From CAYYSY01 sp964474355 (lineage in GTDB: Bacteria > Myxococcota_A > UBA9160 > UBA4427): 64,000 nucleotides of DNA. Below are positions 32,521 to 45,100 of the stretch, in pieces. Made by a program: the position numbers and the translations under genes. Under the pieces are notes generated by a model. It searched no databases. It was not told the DNA's origin and worked only from the letters and a program-made list of their open reading frames with translations. The stretch spans positions 17,840 to 81,839 of the forward strand of contig CAYYSY010000172.1 of NCBI GenBank assembly GCA_964474355.1, read 5' to 3'. How positions within the stretch are numbered: position 1 is the first letter of the stretch; each line of letters starts with the position of its first letter.

Positions 32521-34428
32521 TTGCGAAGGATTCTACGTCGGGTGAGAGCCGTACGGCTCTGCGCCCTCGTCGTCATGTTGTTTCAGATGGGTCTCGGAGC
32601 CGCGCTGGCCGAGGGCGAGCCACTCGATCCGGCGGCCGCCGAGACCGGTGCGCTGGCCGATTCGGCCCTGCCTGCCGTCATCGGTGCCGCGCCGGACGAG
32701 GCCCCGCCCGTGCCCGCAACGTCGCGCCTCGAGACGACTTGGTTCGAGACCGGGCCCGGCTACGTCAGCCGCGGCGCCCGCACCCGCGACGTGGCGCTCG
32801 CACTCGGCGTCGAGAACTTCGAGACCGCGGCGCGTGCGATGATCGCGACGTCGCGCGATGGCACCGAGCTCAGCCACGCGATGCTGGCCGTCACCCTCGC
32901 ACCCGATCTGCCGATGGCGCACATGGCGCTCGCCAAGGCGCAGTGGAAGGACGGCGACTGGGTCGCCGCGGTGACCGCGGTGGCATCGGGCCTCTGGGCG
33001 ATCCCGCGCCATCCCGAGGCGAGTGTCTGGCTGGCGGGGTCGCTGCTCGTGATCTTCGCCGCCGTGCTGGTCTTCGGGGCCGTCGTCTTCATCGGCGCCG
33101 TCGGCATCGGCGCGGCATCGGCCGCGATCCACGACCTCGGTGATCTGGTCTCGAGGCGGATGCCCGACTTCGCGAAGGCGGCACTGTTCGCCTCGCTGCT
33201 TCTGGTGCCGGTGGTGCTGGGCGAGGGACTCATGGGCCTGCTGCTCGTGCTGCTCGTCGTCGGCGTCGCCTACGGCACCCAGCGCCATCGTGGCGCCCTG
33301 CTCTCGGCGGCGGTGCTGCTGGTGCTCGGGCTCGAGGTCGTCTTCGGCCTGGCCGGCACCGTGCTCACCTCGTTTCGCGCCGACCCGGTGGCCGACGCCG
33401 TCCTCTCGGTGGCACGCGGCAACGAGACACCGCTCGAGATCGAGCGCCTGGAGGCGCACTCCGGCGAGCGCTTCGCCGCGCTGGCCCTGGCATCCCGGTC
33501 CCGGCGCTTCGGCCAGATCGACGAGACGTACGCGCGCTACGAGAAGCTCCTCGAAGAGGACCCCCGTGACGCCGTGCTGCTCACCAACATGGGCAACCTG
33601 CTCTACGCGGCCGGCGAACACGACGGCGCCATCGAGTTCTACGAGCGCGCGGGCGGGCTCGAGGGCTCGGCGACCCTGTGGTTCAACCTCTCGCAAGCCT
33701 ACGCGCGCGCGTTCCGCATGGAGGAGCTCGAGACCGCGCTCCACCGCGGGCAGTCGATCGACGCCGCCCGCGTCGAGGAGCTCTCGAATCGCGGCGACAC
33801 CGAGTTCGTCGCCGACCTCCCGCTCTCGATCTGGGCGCTTCGCGAACGCATGATCAGCCGCGCCGACGACGGTGCGCTCTCCACCGAGCTCGTCGGCGTG
33901 ATCGCACCCGGCTGGCTCGGGCGGAGCTGGATGCATCTGGCCGGCGCGTTGGCGGCGGCGATGATGCTCGGCGTGGCGCTGGGCGGCGCATGGGAGCACT
34001 CGAGCACCTGCAACCGCTGCGGCCGGCGCATCTGCGTTCGCTGTGACGACCAGATCTGGAACGCCGATCTCTGCGACGGCTGCCATCATCTCTTCCACCG
34101 GCCCCAGGGCACCGATCCGAAGCTGCGCACGGCGCGGATCAACGCGCTGCGTGCGCGCGAGGCGCGGCTCGAGAAGCTCTGGGTCGCGGTGTCGGTGCTG
34201 GTGCCGGGCGTAGCGGGGCTGCGCGCGCGGCGCCCGGACCTCGCGTTCACCGGCATCCTGCTCTTCGGATGGGCTGCGGCGATCTGGATCTGGCGCGACG
34301 GTGTCGTGCCCGATCCCCTGGCGCTCGGCGGCATCGGCCCGATGGCCTTCCTGCTCTCCGGCATGATGGCCGCCTTCTTCTATCTGCTCGTATTGCTTTC
34401 CGGGCTCATCATGCAGAGGAAACTCTAG
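32521..34428 (+). CDS. Multi-span membrane protein with TPR and zinc-ribbon segments
   Basis: A 635-residue protein of unrecognised function. N-terminal signal segment (about 8-30), a globular part, and three membrane stretches (about 168-195, 220-252, 257-283). A TPR-like region follows (about 333-410, LTNMGNLLYAAGEHDGAIEFYERA is typical). Then one membrane helix (469-489), a Cys-rich ribbon (CNRCGRRICVRC, then CDGC; about 497-525) and two or three C-terminal membrane helices. TTG start at 32521 with GGAGGG about 10 bases upstream; a GTG at 32542 is the alternative. The next gene encodes a DUF4388 protein. Confidence 0.75.
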   Translation: MRRILRRVRAVRLCALVVMLFQMGLGAALAEGEPLDPAAAETGALADSALPAVIGAAPDEAPPVPATSRLETTWFETGPGYVSRGARTRDVALALGVENFETAARAMIATSRDGTELSHAMLAVTLAPDLPMAHMALAKAQWKDGDWVAAVTAVASGLWAIPRHPEASVWLAGSLLVIFAAVLVFGAVVFIGAVGIGAASAAIHDLGDLVSRRMPDFAKAALFASLLLVPVVLGEGLMGLLLVLLVVGVAYGTQRHRGALLSAAVLLVLGLEVVFGLAGTVLTSFRADPVADAVLSVARGNETPLEIERLEAHSGERFAALALASRSRRFGQIDETYARYEKLLEEDPRDAVLLTNMGNLLYAAGEHDGAIEFYERAGGLEGSATLWFNLSQAYARAFRMEELETALHRGQSIDAARVEELSNRGDTEFVADLPLSIWALRERMISRADDGALSTELVGVIAPGWLGRSWMHLAGALAAAMMLGVALGGAWEHSSTCNRCGRRICVRCDDQIWNADLCDGCHHLFHRPQGTDPKLRTARINALRAREARLEKLWVAVSVLVPGVAGLRARRPDLAFTGILLFGWAAAIWIWRDGVVPDPLALGGIGPMAFLLSGMMAAFFYLLVLLSGLIMQRKL

Positions 34429-34621
34429 TGCCCCATCCCGTGAGATCGTCTGCATTCGATCGCGTCTGCACGCCGCTCGCCGCGTTGCACTCGATCGCCG
34501 TAGCCCGCACTACGCCTCACTCGCGCGCCTTGCGAGCGGCGTGCAGCCACGCTCTCGGTGCACGCCGAGCAGAAGCCGACGTTTCGTACGGTCGACGTCG
34601 ACCTCACGGGAAGGGGCACTG

Positions 34622-35743
34622 ATGGCCGTCGCGCTCCATGGCAATCTCAAGGACTTCGGCATCGCCGAGGTGTTCCAGCTGATCGGGCAGCAGCGCAAGA
34701 CCGGGGTGCTCGAGATCAAGGGCCCCGATGCGCGTGTCCAGCTCGCCTTCGACGAGGGGGCGGTGGTGTGGGCATCGCCGGTGGGCAACAGCGAGTTCGC
34801 CGTGCTCGGCGACCGGCTCGTCCGATGCGGGCTCGTCACCAAGCCGAAGCTGCAGGACCTGATGGGTGAGAGCGCCGCGTCGGCCCGGGCACTGCCGACC
34901 CTGCTGGTGTCGAGCGGCGCCGTCGACCAGGCCGATCTCGACGAGATCAACGAGCTGCTCAGCCGCGAGACGATCTTCGCCGTCATGCGCTGGACGGGCG
35001 GCTCGTTCCACTTCGACGCGCAGCCGGTCCATCACAGCACCCCGCCCGAGAAGCTGCTGGCCGCCGAGCAGATCCTGATGGACGGCCTGCGGATGCTCGA
35101 CGAGTGGCAGACGTTCCAGGTGCTGGTGCCCGACGAGGACATGGTGTTCGAGCCGGTCGGTCAGCTCGAGGTCTATCGCCAGCAGGTGAGCGGTGATGCA
35201 CGCGGGCGCTCGGACGGCGCCGAGCGCATCTTCCAGCTCGTCGACGGGCGGCTGACCGTGCGCCGCATCATCGATCTGTCGCGGCTCGGCACCTTCGAGG
35301 CGACGCGCATCCTCGCCGATCTGCACTCGGCGAACATGATCCGGCCGATGACCGGCGCCCCGGCCCGCAAGGCAATGAAGGTCGAGCGGGATCGGCCGCC
35401 GATCTTCGAGCAGGTCAAGCTCGTGGCGAGCACGGTGCTGCCGCTGGTGCTGCTCGCCGGGCTCGTGTGGCTCGGCTTCGAGGGACGCGGTGCGCCGACC
35501 CGGCTCCGCGGCGACCCGGTGCCCTCGAGCCCGCTGGCCGACGTGCGCCAGGACTTCGAGCTGCGCCGGCTGCGACACGCCATCGAGACCCGCCGGATGA
35601 TCACCGGCGACTGGCCCGAGACGCTCGAAGACACGGCCCCCCGCGACCTCGAGAGTGTCTTCGCGTTGACGGATTCGGAGGCGGCCCCCTACTATTACGA
35701 GCGTCGGGACGGCGGCATCCTGTTGCTGGCCCCGACGCGATAG
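34622..35743 (+). CDS. DUF4388 (PATAN) protein with membrane anchor and pseudopilin-like C-terminus
   Basis: A 373-residue protein. Residues 1-150 are DUF4388 (LKDFGIAEVFQLIGQQRKTGVLEI, later GSFHFDAQP). Residues about 190-255 look like a winged-helix-like segment (DGRLTVRRIIDLSRLGTFEA). A membrane helix lies at about 268-286. The C-terminal 80 residues (ELRRLRHAIETRRMITGDWPETLEDTAP, ending YYYERRDGGILLLAP) resemble the sequence pattern seen after the helix in pseudopilin-type proteins. The ATG at 34622 follows GGAAGGGG. A second PATAN protein in this window, it fits a link to the pilus or the chemosensory array (inference). Confidence 0.78.
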   Translation: MAVALHGNLKDFGIAEVFQLIGQQRKTGVLEIKGPDARVQLAFDEGAVVWASPVGNSEFAVLGDRLVRCGLVTKPKLQDLMGESAASARALPTLLVSSGAVDQADLDEINELLSRETIFAVMRWTGGSFHFDAQPVHHSTPPEKLLAAEQILMDGLRMLDEWQTFQVLVPDEDMVFEPVGQLEVYRQQVSGDARGRSDGAERIFQLVDGRLTVRRIIDLSRLGTFEATRILADLHSANMIRPMTGAPARKAMKVERDRPPIFEQVKLVASTVLPLVLLAGLVWLGFEGRGAPTRLRGDPVPSSPLADVRQDFELRRLRHAIETRRMITGDWPETLEDTAPRDLESVFALTDSEAAPYYYERRDGGILLLAPTR

Positions 35744-35826
35744 GACGCACGGTCCGTCGCGGCTCGGCCCGGCCCTGCGCCGGCACCGAGGGTCAGCTGC
35801 ACGATTTGAGCAGCGTTTCCGCGTAG

Positions 35827-36999
<1,173 letters not shown>

Positions 37000-37000
37000 A

Positions 37001-37456
37001 ATGCCGGTCCATCTCATCGGTCCGCCCGAGGGCAAGCGAGGGAGTCGCGCCGATGCGCGCCTGCTCGCGAGGCGCGCGCGCACTGCGATGAAGGCGCTCG
37101 GTCACGCCCGCTCCGAGCTCTCGATCGCGCTCGTCGACGACGCCGCGATCGCCGAGCTGAACGCCGGCTACCGCGACAAGCGCGGACCGACCGACGTGCT
37201 CTCGTTCTCGCTGCTCGAGGGAGAGGACGCGGAGCATCGCGGCGGGCTGCTCGGCGACGTCGTGATCAGCGTGGAGACGGCGGCGCGCCAGGCCGCCGAG
37301 CGTCGCCGCGGTCTCGACGACGAGCTCGCTCGGCTCATGGTGCACGGGCTCTGCCACCTCGTCGGACACGATCACGAGCGCGACGACGAGGCGCGCGAGA
37401 TGGCGGCCGCCGAGCGGCGGCTGCGGCGGGCGATCCGCGAAGCCGAGGGCGGCTGA
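37001..37456 (+). CDS. ybeY: Endoribonuclease YbeY
   Basis: Metal-dependent RNase for 16S rRNA 3'-end maturation and ribosome quality control; 151 residues. The zinc site HGLCHLVGHDHERDDE matches the H3xH5xH family pattern; the conserved NAGYRDKRGPTDVLSFSL is present. ATG at 37001 one base after phoH, the usual phoH-ybeY pair. Confidence 0.95.
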   Translation: MPVHLIGPPEGKRGSRADARLLARRARTAMKALGHARSELSIALVDDAAIAELNAGYRDKRGPTDVLSFSLLEGEDAEHRGGLLGDVVISVETAARQAAERRRGLDDELARLMVHGLCHLVGHDHERDDEAREMAAAERRLRRAIREAEGG

Positions 37457-37777
37457 GCCGGCGCGAGCCCCGGCGGTGCGGGAACCGATCCGGCCGGGCG
37501 AACCCCCATCTGCTATCCATACGCGCGATCGAGGGACCGGACGCCGGCGGGGGGCACGATGCGCGCGGCGTCGCGAGACGTCGATCATCCCCCCCCCACA
37601 GCGCCGACAGGCCGTGGCGCCGAGCACGAGCGAGACGTGCGAACGCGGCGACGTTCCGGTCGCACGGTGCGGCCCGGCCCCGCCCGGTACGGACGGACCG
37701 GGGATGGAGCCGCAGCCGAGAGCCAAGCGAGCCAACAGAGCCAAGAAGAGAAGAACGAAGAACGAGGAAGACGCGAG
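37457..37777 (+). other. 321-bp ybeY-prfB gap with purine-rich leader
   Basis: No gene is seen. A TATCCA element (37514-37519) may be a -10 box. A run of nine C lies at 37587-37595. From about 37700 to the prfB start the plus strand is unusually A/G-rich and includes three tandem 9-mers (GAGCCAAGC, GAGCCAACA, GAGCCAAGA; 37720-37746). The end of the gap (GAGGAAG) provides the prfB Shine-Dalgarno. Confidence 0.5.
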
Positions 37778-38930
<1,153 letters not shown>

Positions 38931-39020
38931 AGCCGGTGTAGCGCCGGTGAAGAGCCGACCGGCAGCGCGCGTGCCGATCACGACGATCGGTGGGCGGGCG
39001 GGTCGAACAGGCGAGTGAAG

Positions 39021-39038
39021 GCGCGACGAGAGTCGCGC
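39021..39038 (+). promoter_or_regulatory. Hairpin just upstream of the lolE start
   Basis: Perfect 7-bp stem with a GNRA-type GAGA tetraloop (arms GCGCGAC 39021-39027 and GTCGCGC 39032-39038). It ends 3 bases before the AGGAGAG Shine-Dalgarno of lolE. Could stabilise the mRNA 5' end or modulate initiation. Confidence 0.45.
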
Positions 39039-39054
39039 GACAGGAGAGCCGGGG

Positions 39055-41055
39055 TTGGACCTCGTCACCCTCATCCGCGATGGACTCGGCGCCGCCGGCG
39101 GTGGACTCGCGCTCGGCTTCATCGTCGCGCTCGCGATCGGCATGATCGCCATGGCCCTGATCTACGTCGGGTCGGCGGTGATCGTGCTCGACCGCTTCGC
39201 GCGCGTCGCGCGCAACCCGGCCTGGGTCGCGTTCTTCGGCGCCGTGGTGAGTGCGCTCGCTGCTGCGGCCTATCTCAGCGAGTCGCGGCCCGAGCTGTCG
39301 CTCGCGGGCTGGTCCGAGTGGGGGCGCGCCTACGGCCAGACCGCAGGCGGCATCTGGGCCATCAGCCTGCTGCTCTCGGGGGTCACGTGGCTCGTGCTGC
39401 GCGCATCGTCGGCGAACTCGGGGCGGCTCGGTGGGGCGGTGCTCGCCCTGCTCGGCATCGCGTTCGGCGCCATGGTCGGCGCGGCGGGCGAGGTGGCGCA
39501 CGCGTTCGTACCGCCGCTCGCAGTCGCGCCGCTGGGTGCCGCGCTCACGTGGCGCCGCCGCCGCCGCGCGCCCGAGAGCGAAGGGCCGAGCGAGGGCGAG
39601 CGCGGCATCTGGATGCTCTGCCTCGGCTCGGCGAGCGGCATCGGCGTAGCGCTGCTGTACCCGCTCGGCGCCGACCTCGCCGGCACCGTCGGCGCGGGCG
39701 CCATCGCGGGCGTCGGTGTGCTCACCCTCTTCGGGCTGCTCCCGCTGGCTGCGGCGGGGCTGGTCGGCATGCGCCGCTCGGTCGAGTGGTTCATCGCGCT
39801 GAGGTATCTCGTCGCGAAGCGGCGCCAGGTCTTCATCTCGGCGATCACCGCGATTTGCGTCGCCGGCGTCGCCGCTGGCGTCTGGCTCATCATCGTGGTG
39901 CTCTCGGTGATGAACGGCTTCGAGCAGACCTGGCGGCAGGAGATCCTCGGCAACCGCGCGCACTTCACGCTGCACAGCGGCTTCGGCCAGATCGAAGACG
40001 TGGACGACGTGATCGATCAGGTGCGCCACGCGCCGGGTGTCGTGGCCGCCTCGCCCTTTCTCGACGTCGACGGCATGGTGCGTGGGCGCCAGGGCGAGAT
40101 CTTCAGCGTGCGCATACGCGGTGTCGATCCCGAGACGGTCGGGTCGGTCACCAGCCTCGACGAGGACATGCTTCACGGCAGCCTCTCGGCGCTCGAGCCA
40201 GCCGAGGTGGCCGAAGGCGCCGACCCCGTGAGCGAGGCGCCCGGCATCATCATCGGCCATCACCTGGCGCGTGGGCTCGCCGTCGACGTCGGCGACGAGA
40301 TGGTGCTGATCTCGCCCTTTGGCGGCCCGCCGACACCGCTCGGGCCGGGCCCGCGCCTCGCGCGATTCCGCGTCGCGGGTGTCTTCCAGTCGAGCTTCCA
40401 TCAATTCGACGAGGTGTACACGTACGTGGCGCTCGGGGCGGCCCAGGAGTTCCGGCGCTCGGGGCCCGTCGTCGACGGCATCGAGTGCCTCACGACCGAC
40501 TACTACCGATCGCGCCGCGTCGGCGACGCCGTCGCCGAGGCGCTCGGCTACCCGTTCTTCGCGCGCGACTGGAAGGACTACTACCCGGCGTTCTTCCAGG
40601 CGCTCAAGACCGAGCGGGTGTTGATGTTCCTGCTGCTCACGATGATCATGGTCGTCGCGGCGTTCGTGATCGTGACGACGCTCATCATGATGATCATGGA
40701 GAAGTCGAGCGACATCTCGATCCTGAAGGCAATGGGCGCCCAGGACTCGCTCGTCGAGCGGATCTTCGCGCTCGAGGGGACGTTCATCGGGCTCGCGGGG
40801 ACCACGCTCGGCGTGCTCGCGGGCATCGCCGTGACGTCGCGCCTCTCGTGGATCCAGGATCGGATCGAAGCGCTGACCGGCATCGATACGCTGCCGGCGA
40901 GCGTGTACCAGTTCTCGGAGCTGCCCTCGAAGGTCGACCCGGTGCAGGTCGGCCTCGTGGTGCTGATCGCGATGATCCTGTCGCTCGGCGCCACCTTGCT
41001 GCCGAGCCGGCAGGGCGCGCGGCTCGATCCGGCGGAGGGGCTGCGTCATGAGTGA
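39055..41055 (+). CDS. lolE: Lipoprotein-releasing ABC permease LolC/LolE with extra N-terminal membrane domain
   Basis: Inner-membrane permease that extracts lipoproteins for transfer to the outer membrane. Residues about 250-666 are a complete LolC/E unit: ALRYLVAKRRQVFIS, then SVMNGFEQTWRQEILG, a periplasmic domain, and C-terminal helices with MMIMEKSSDISILKAMGA (coupling segment). The first about 245 residues are an added block of some six membrane helices, not part of the roughly 400-residue family. TTG start at 39055 after AGGAGAG. Only one LolC/E-type gene is present, so the transporter is probably a homodimer. It overlaps lolD by 8 bases. Confidence 0.88.
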   Translation: MDLVTLIRDGLGAAGGGLALGFIVALAIGMIAMALIYVGSAVIVLDRFARVARNPAWVAFFGAVVSALAAAAYLSESRPELSLAGWSEWGRAYGQTAGGIWAISLLLSGVTWLVLRASSANSGRLGGAVLALLGIAFGAMVGAAGEVAHAFVPPLAVAPLGAALTWRRRRRAPESEGPSEGERGIWMLCLGSASGIGVALLYPLGADLAGTVGAGAIAGVGVLTLFGLLPLAAAGLVGMRRSVEWFIALRYLVAKRRQVFISAITAICVAGVAAGVWLIIVVLSVMNGFEQTWRQEILGNRAHFTLHSGFGQIEDVDDVIDQVRHAPGVVAASPFLDVDGMVRGRQGEIFSVRIRGVDPETVGSVTSLDEDMLHGSLSALEPAEVAEGADPVSEAPGIIIGHHLARGLAVDVGDEMVLISPFGGPPTPLGPGPRLARFRVAGVFQSSFHQFDEVYTYVALGAAQEFRRSGPVVDGIECLTTDYYRSRRVGDAVAEALGYPFFARDWKDYYPAFFQALKTERVLMFLLLTMIMVVAAFVIVTTLIMMIMEKSSDISILKAMGAQDSLVERIFALEGTFIGLAGTTLGVLAGIAVTSRLSWIQDRIEALTGIDTLPASVYQFSELPSKVDPVQVGLVVLIAMILSLGATLLPSRQGARLDPAEGLRHE

Positions 41056-41851
41056 AGCGACGGCCTCGAGCGATGTGACGCCCTCGAGCGGGACGACCGC
41101 CTCGAGCGGGATGGGAGCCTCGAGCGGGACGAGAACCGAGAACGAGGCGCCGGCGAAGCCCGTCATCGAGCTCGAGGGGCTGTGCAAGCACTTCGAGACC
41201 GGCGAGAGCCGGATCGAGGTGCTGAATGGCGTCGATCTCGAGCTGTATCGCGGCGACCGCGTCGCCATCGTCGGTCAGTCGGGCGTCGGCAAGTCGACTC
41301 TTCTCCACATCCTCGGCACCCTCGATCATCCAACCTCGGGCTCGGTGCGCTTTGGCGGCGAGGACGTGTTCGATCGCACCTCCGAGTCGCTGGCCGAGCT
41401 CCGTAACCGCTACCTCGGCTTCGTCTTCCAGTTCCACCATCTGCTGCCCGAGTTCAGCGCCGTCGAGAACGTGATGATGCCCGGGCTCATCCGGGGGCAG
41501 GCGCGTGACGAGATGCGCCCGGTGGCGGCGCACATGCTCGAGGAGGTCGGGCTCTCGCATCGACTCGAGCATCCGGTGGGCAAGCTGTCGGGGGGCGAGC
41601 GGCAGCGTGTGGCCGTCGCGCGCGCACTGGTGCTCGAGCCGCCGGTCGTGCTGGCGGACGAGCCGACGGGCAACCTCGATCCCGCGACCGGCGACCACGT
41701 GGCCGAGCTGCTCTTCGACATGAACCAGCGCCGCGGCACGACCCTGGTCGTGGTGACCCACAGCGCGCGCATGGCCGAGCGCCTCGGACGCACGCTCGTG
41801 CTGCGGGATGGCCGGCTCGAAGAAGGTGTGGAGGACGCGGCGCTCGTGTGA
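41048..41851 (+). CDS. lolD: Lipoprotein-releasing ABC ATPase LolD
   Basis: ATPase of the Lol exporter, 267 residues. Walker A GQSGVGKSTLL, Q-loop FVFQFHHLLPEFS (typical LolD), signature LSGGERQRVAVARAL, Walker B VVLADEPTGNLDP, His in VVVTHSARMA. The first 38 residues are a low-complexity Ser/Thr/Ala/Gly tail produced by an 18-bp repeat. The family core begins at PVIELEGLCKHF; an alternative internal start is not obvious. Confidence 0.94.
   Translation: MSEATASSDVTPSSGTTASSGMGASSGTRTENEAPAKPVIELEGLCKHFETGESRIEVLNGVDLELYRGDRVAIVGQSGVGKSTLLHILGTLDHPTSGSVRFGGEDVFDRTSESLAELRNRYLGFVFQFHHLLPEFSAVENVMMPGLIRGQARDEMRPVAAHMLEEVGLSHRLEHPVGKLSGGERQRVAVARALVLEPPVVLADEPTGNLDPATGDHVAELLFDMNQRRGTTLVVVTHSARMAERLGRTLVLRDGRLEEGVEDAALV
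41063..41134 (+). repeat. 18-bp in-frame repeat x4 at the 5' end of lolD
   Basis: Four 18-base units (41063, 41081, 41099, 41117), each containing CCTCGAGCG, encode a TASSG-type tail. The repeat adds about 24 residues before the conserved core. Confidence 0.85.
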
Positions 41852-42144
41852 GGGCAGGGCGGCTGCGCAGCAGCGGGCCGGCCGGCGCCTGCGACGGGCT
41901 TCGCCCATGCGGCGCAGTCTCTTCCGACACCGTCGGGCCGACTCCGGTTGCATCTTCTCGCAGGCTCGGGTTTTCGCCTCAACCCATTGAGATTGAAGCG
42001 GAATCGACCGATTCGGAGTCTTGAAGGCACAGGCTGCCACTACTAGACTGCGCGGCGCCGCTCTGCCCCCCATACAGTCGCTCTCGATTCTCGTGGTCCG
42101 GGTGGTCCGGCCTCGGCGGCCGGTGGCTCCTTCGGAGGGAACTC
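41852..42144 (+). other. lolD-bamA gap with bamA promoter
   Basis: 293 bases with no gene. The stretch 41940-42060 is noticeably less GC-rich than its surroundings and holds the promoter listed separately. The 3' end has CGGAGGGA as Shine-Dalgarno for the bamA GTG. Confidence 0.5.
42021..42049 (+). promoter_or_regulatory. Sigma-70-type promoter for the bamA operon
   Basis: -35 TTGAAG (42021-42026), a 17-base spacer, -10 TAGACT (42044-42049). Each box matches 4 of 6 consensus bases. Predicted start near 42056, leaving a leader of about 90 nt. Its placement in the only long gap before bamA-skp-lpxA supports it. Confidence 0.55.
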
Positions 42145-45100
42145 GTGCGCGCGCATCCGGTGGCTCCGGCCACCTCGTGGGCCATGCTCGTGATCGCGGT
42201 CGCGCTCGCCTTCGGCATCTGCCTGGGCGCGGCGGACGCACGGGCACAGGCGCCGACCGATGCGGGCGATGCTCCGCCGCCGCCGACCGAGGCGCCCGCC
42301 TCGGAAGCGACCGAAGGCGAAGACCCCGCAAGCGCCGACGGTTCGCCGCGCAGCCAGGTCGCGGTGCTCCCCTTCCAGGTGCACAGCGCGCGACCCCTCG
42401 ACTACCTCGTCGAGTCGCTGACGGAGCTCCTCGTCACGCGCCTCGAGTCCACCAACAAGGTCGACGTCCGTGACATGGAGGAGACGCGGGTCGCGCTCGG
42501 CGCAGATGCGGACCGCGACCTCACCGACGCGGAGGCGCGCGCCGTCGCGCAGCGGCTCGGCGTCGACGCCGTCGTCACGGGCAGCCTGACCGAGCTCGCC
42601 GGCCGCTACAGCCTCGACGTACGTGTCGTCAAGGCGACGGCCGGCGCACGTGCACACACCATCGTGTACACCGCCGAGAACGACAAGGACCTCGTCGCCC
42701 GGCTCGGCGAGCTGACCGAGCAGGTGACCCTGGCCTCGGCGGGCAGCGAGCTCGGCCGCATCATGAGCCTGCAGATCGAGGGCGCGGGCGACCTGGAGCC
42801 CCAATTCCGGTCGACGATCCGCAGTCAGGCCGGGCGCCCCTACGACCCGCTCACCGCCCAGGACGATCGTGACCGCATGCTCGAGCACGAGCGCGTGTCG
42901 CGTGTGAACATCGAGACGGAGCGCGTCGAGGGCGGCGTGGCGCTGCTGTTCTCCGTGCTACGCACCGAGATGCTCGTCGGTCAGGGCGTGGTGGCGAAGT
43001 CGGGCGTGACCGTCACGTCGATCTCGATCGACGGCAACAGGCGCATCGAGACCGACGCGATCCTCACCCGCATCGAGACGAGGGAGGGGGAGCCGCTCTC
43101 GCGATCGAGGCTGGCCCGCGACGTGCGGGACGTCTACGGGCTCGGGTTCTTCCGCGCGGTGAACGTGTTCGCGGAGTCGAACGCCGATGGCGTCGACCTG
43201 GTCTTCCGGGTCGAGGAGAACCCGGTGATCCGCCAGATCACGATCACCGGCAACGACAACGTCGACGGCGACGACATCCAGGACGTGCTGACGCTCACGA
43301 CCGGGTCGACCCTCGACTACTCGCTGCTGCACGAGAACAAGGACCGCATCCAGCAGGTATACCGGGCGGAGGGCTACTACCTCGCCGAGGTCGACTTCGT
43401 GATGGAGGAGGTCTCCGACTCGGCCGTATCGATCGACTTCGTGGTCATCGAGAACGAGAAGCTCAAGCTGCGCAAGATCGACTTCGCCGGCAACGAGAAC
43501 ATCAAGAGCAAGGAGCTCCGCGACGGCTTCAATACCAAGACGCGCAAGTGGTACTCGTGGGCGACCGCGTGGTTCGACCGCACCGGCACCTACTCGGAGC
43601 CGATCTTCGCGCGCGACCTGCGCGAGGTCGAGAAGAAGTACACCGACCGCGGGTACCTGCAGGTCGAGGTCGGAGAGCCGCAGGTCGACCCCACCGAGGA
43701 GGGGCTCTTCGTCGTCGTCGAGGTGAAGGAGGGGCCGCAGTTCCGCGTCGGCCACATCGACGTGAGCGGCGACCAGACCGTCGATCTCGATGCGCTCCGC
43801 AAGAAGCTGAAGCTCGACGACGGCGACGTCTTCAACCGCTCTTACCTGACCCAGGACGTCGAGAGCCTCGAGCGGCACTACACCGATCGCGGGTTCTACT
43901 TCGCGAGCGTCCAGCCCCAGACCCGCATCAAGCAGAACGAGAAGGTCGTCGACGTCCGCTTCGCCGTCGAGAAGGGCCCGCTCTACTTCGTGCGGAACCT
44001 CGACATCGCCGGCAACACGCGCACGATCGATCCGGTGATTCGCCGCGAGATGGAGGTGGTCGAAGGCCAGCTCTACTCGGCGAGGGCACTGCAGATCAGC
44101 GACCGTCGCATCCGGGGCCTCGGCTACTTCGAGGACGTGAGCTTCGAGCCGAAGCCGACCCCCGACCCGTATCAGCTCGATCTCTCGGTGAACGTCGTCG
44201 AGCGGCCCACCGGCTCGTTCAGCTTCGGCGCCGGCTACTCGTCGCAGGATGGTCTGGTGTTCACCGGCTCCCTCTCTCAGTCGAATCTCTTCGGTCGTGG
44301 CTACGGGGTGAACCTGTCCGTCGACATCGGCGGCCGGACGAGTCGCTATTTCTTCTCGGTCAGCGACCCGTACTTCATGGGCAGCTCGTTCAGCTTCGGC
44401 GGCACGATCTTCCTGACCGACGTCCGCTTCGACACGTTCCAGAGCAAGCAGCGCGGCTTCGACTTCGTCCTCGGCCACGCGCTCACCGAGGACAAGACGG
44501 CCCGAGGCTTCATGCGATACAGCTGGTCGAGCCGCAAGGTGCGCCAGGACACCCGCGTGAACGCCGCCGCAACGATCTTCCGCGAGATCCTGCAGGGCAA
44601 CGAGAGCAGCAGCCTGCTGGGCTTCTCGTTCACTCGCGACACGCGCGACGACCGCTTCTCGGCGACTTCGGGCACGAACATGGGCGGCTCGATCGAGTAC
44701 TCGGGCCTGGGCGGCTTCGCGAGGTACCTCCGCACCGAGTACCGCATCGGCTGGTATCTCGGCGCGCCGAAGTGGCTGATCGACCGCTCCTCGTTCGTGG
44801 CCACGGCGCGTCTCGGCTACGCGGTGCCCTTCAATCAGATCTCCGACTGGGACCTGACGATCTCCGACACCGACGCGTGCGAGGTCCGCAACTGCATCAA
44901 CGTCGATACGCTGGATCAGATCGACACCGATCTGAGGCTGCCGCTCACCGAGCGCTACTTCCTCGGCGGCATCGGCAGCTTCCAGCTGCGCGGCTACCGC
45001 GCGCGCAGCGTGGGCCCGCGGCGCGCGATCCTCCAGCGCAGCGGCATCGCGGGTGAGGGCAACCTCTTCCATCCCGTGGGTACGACGATCAACCGCCTCG

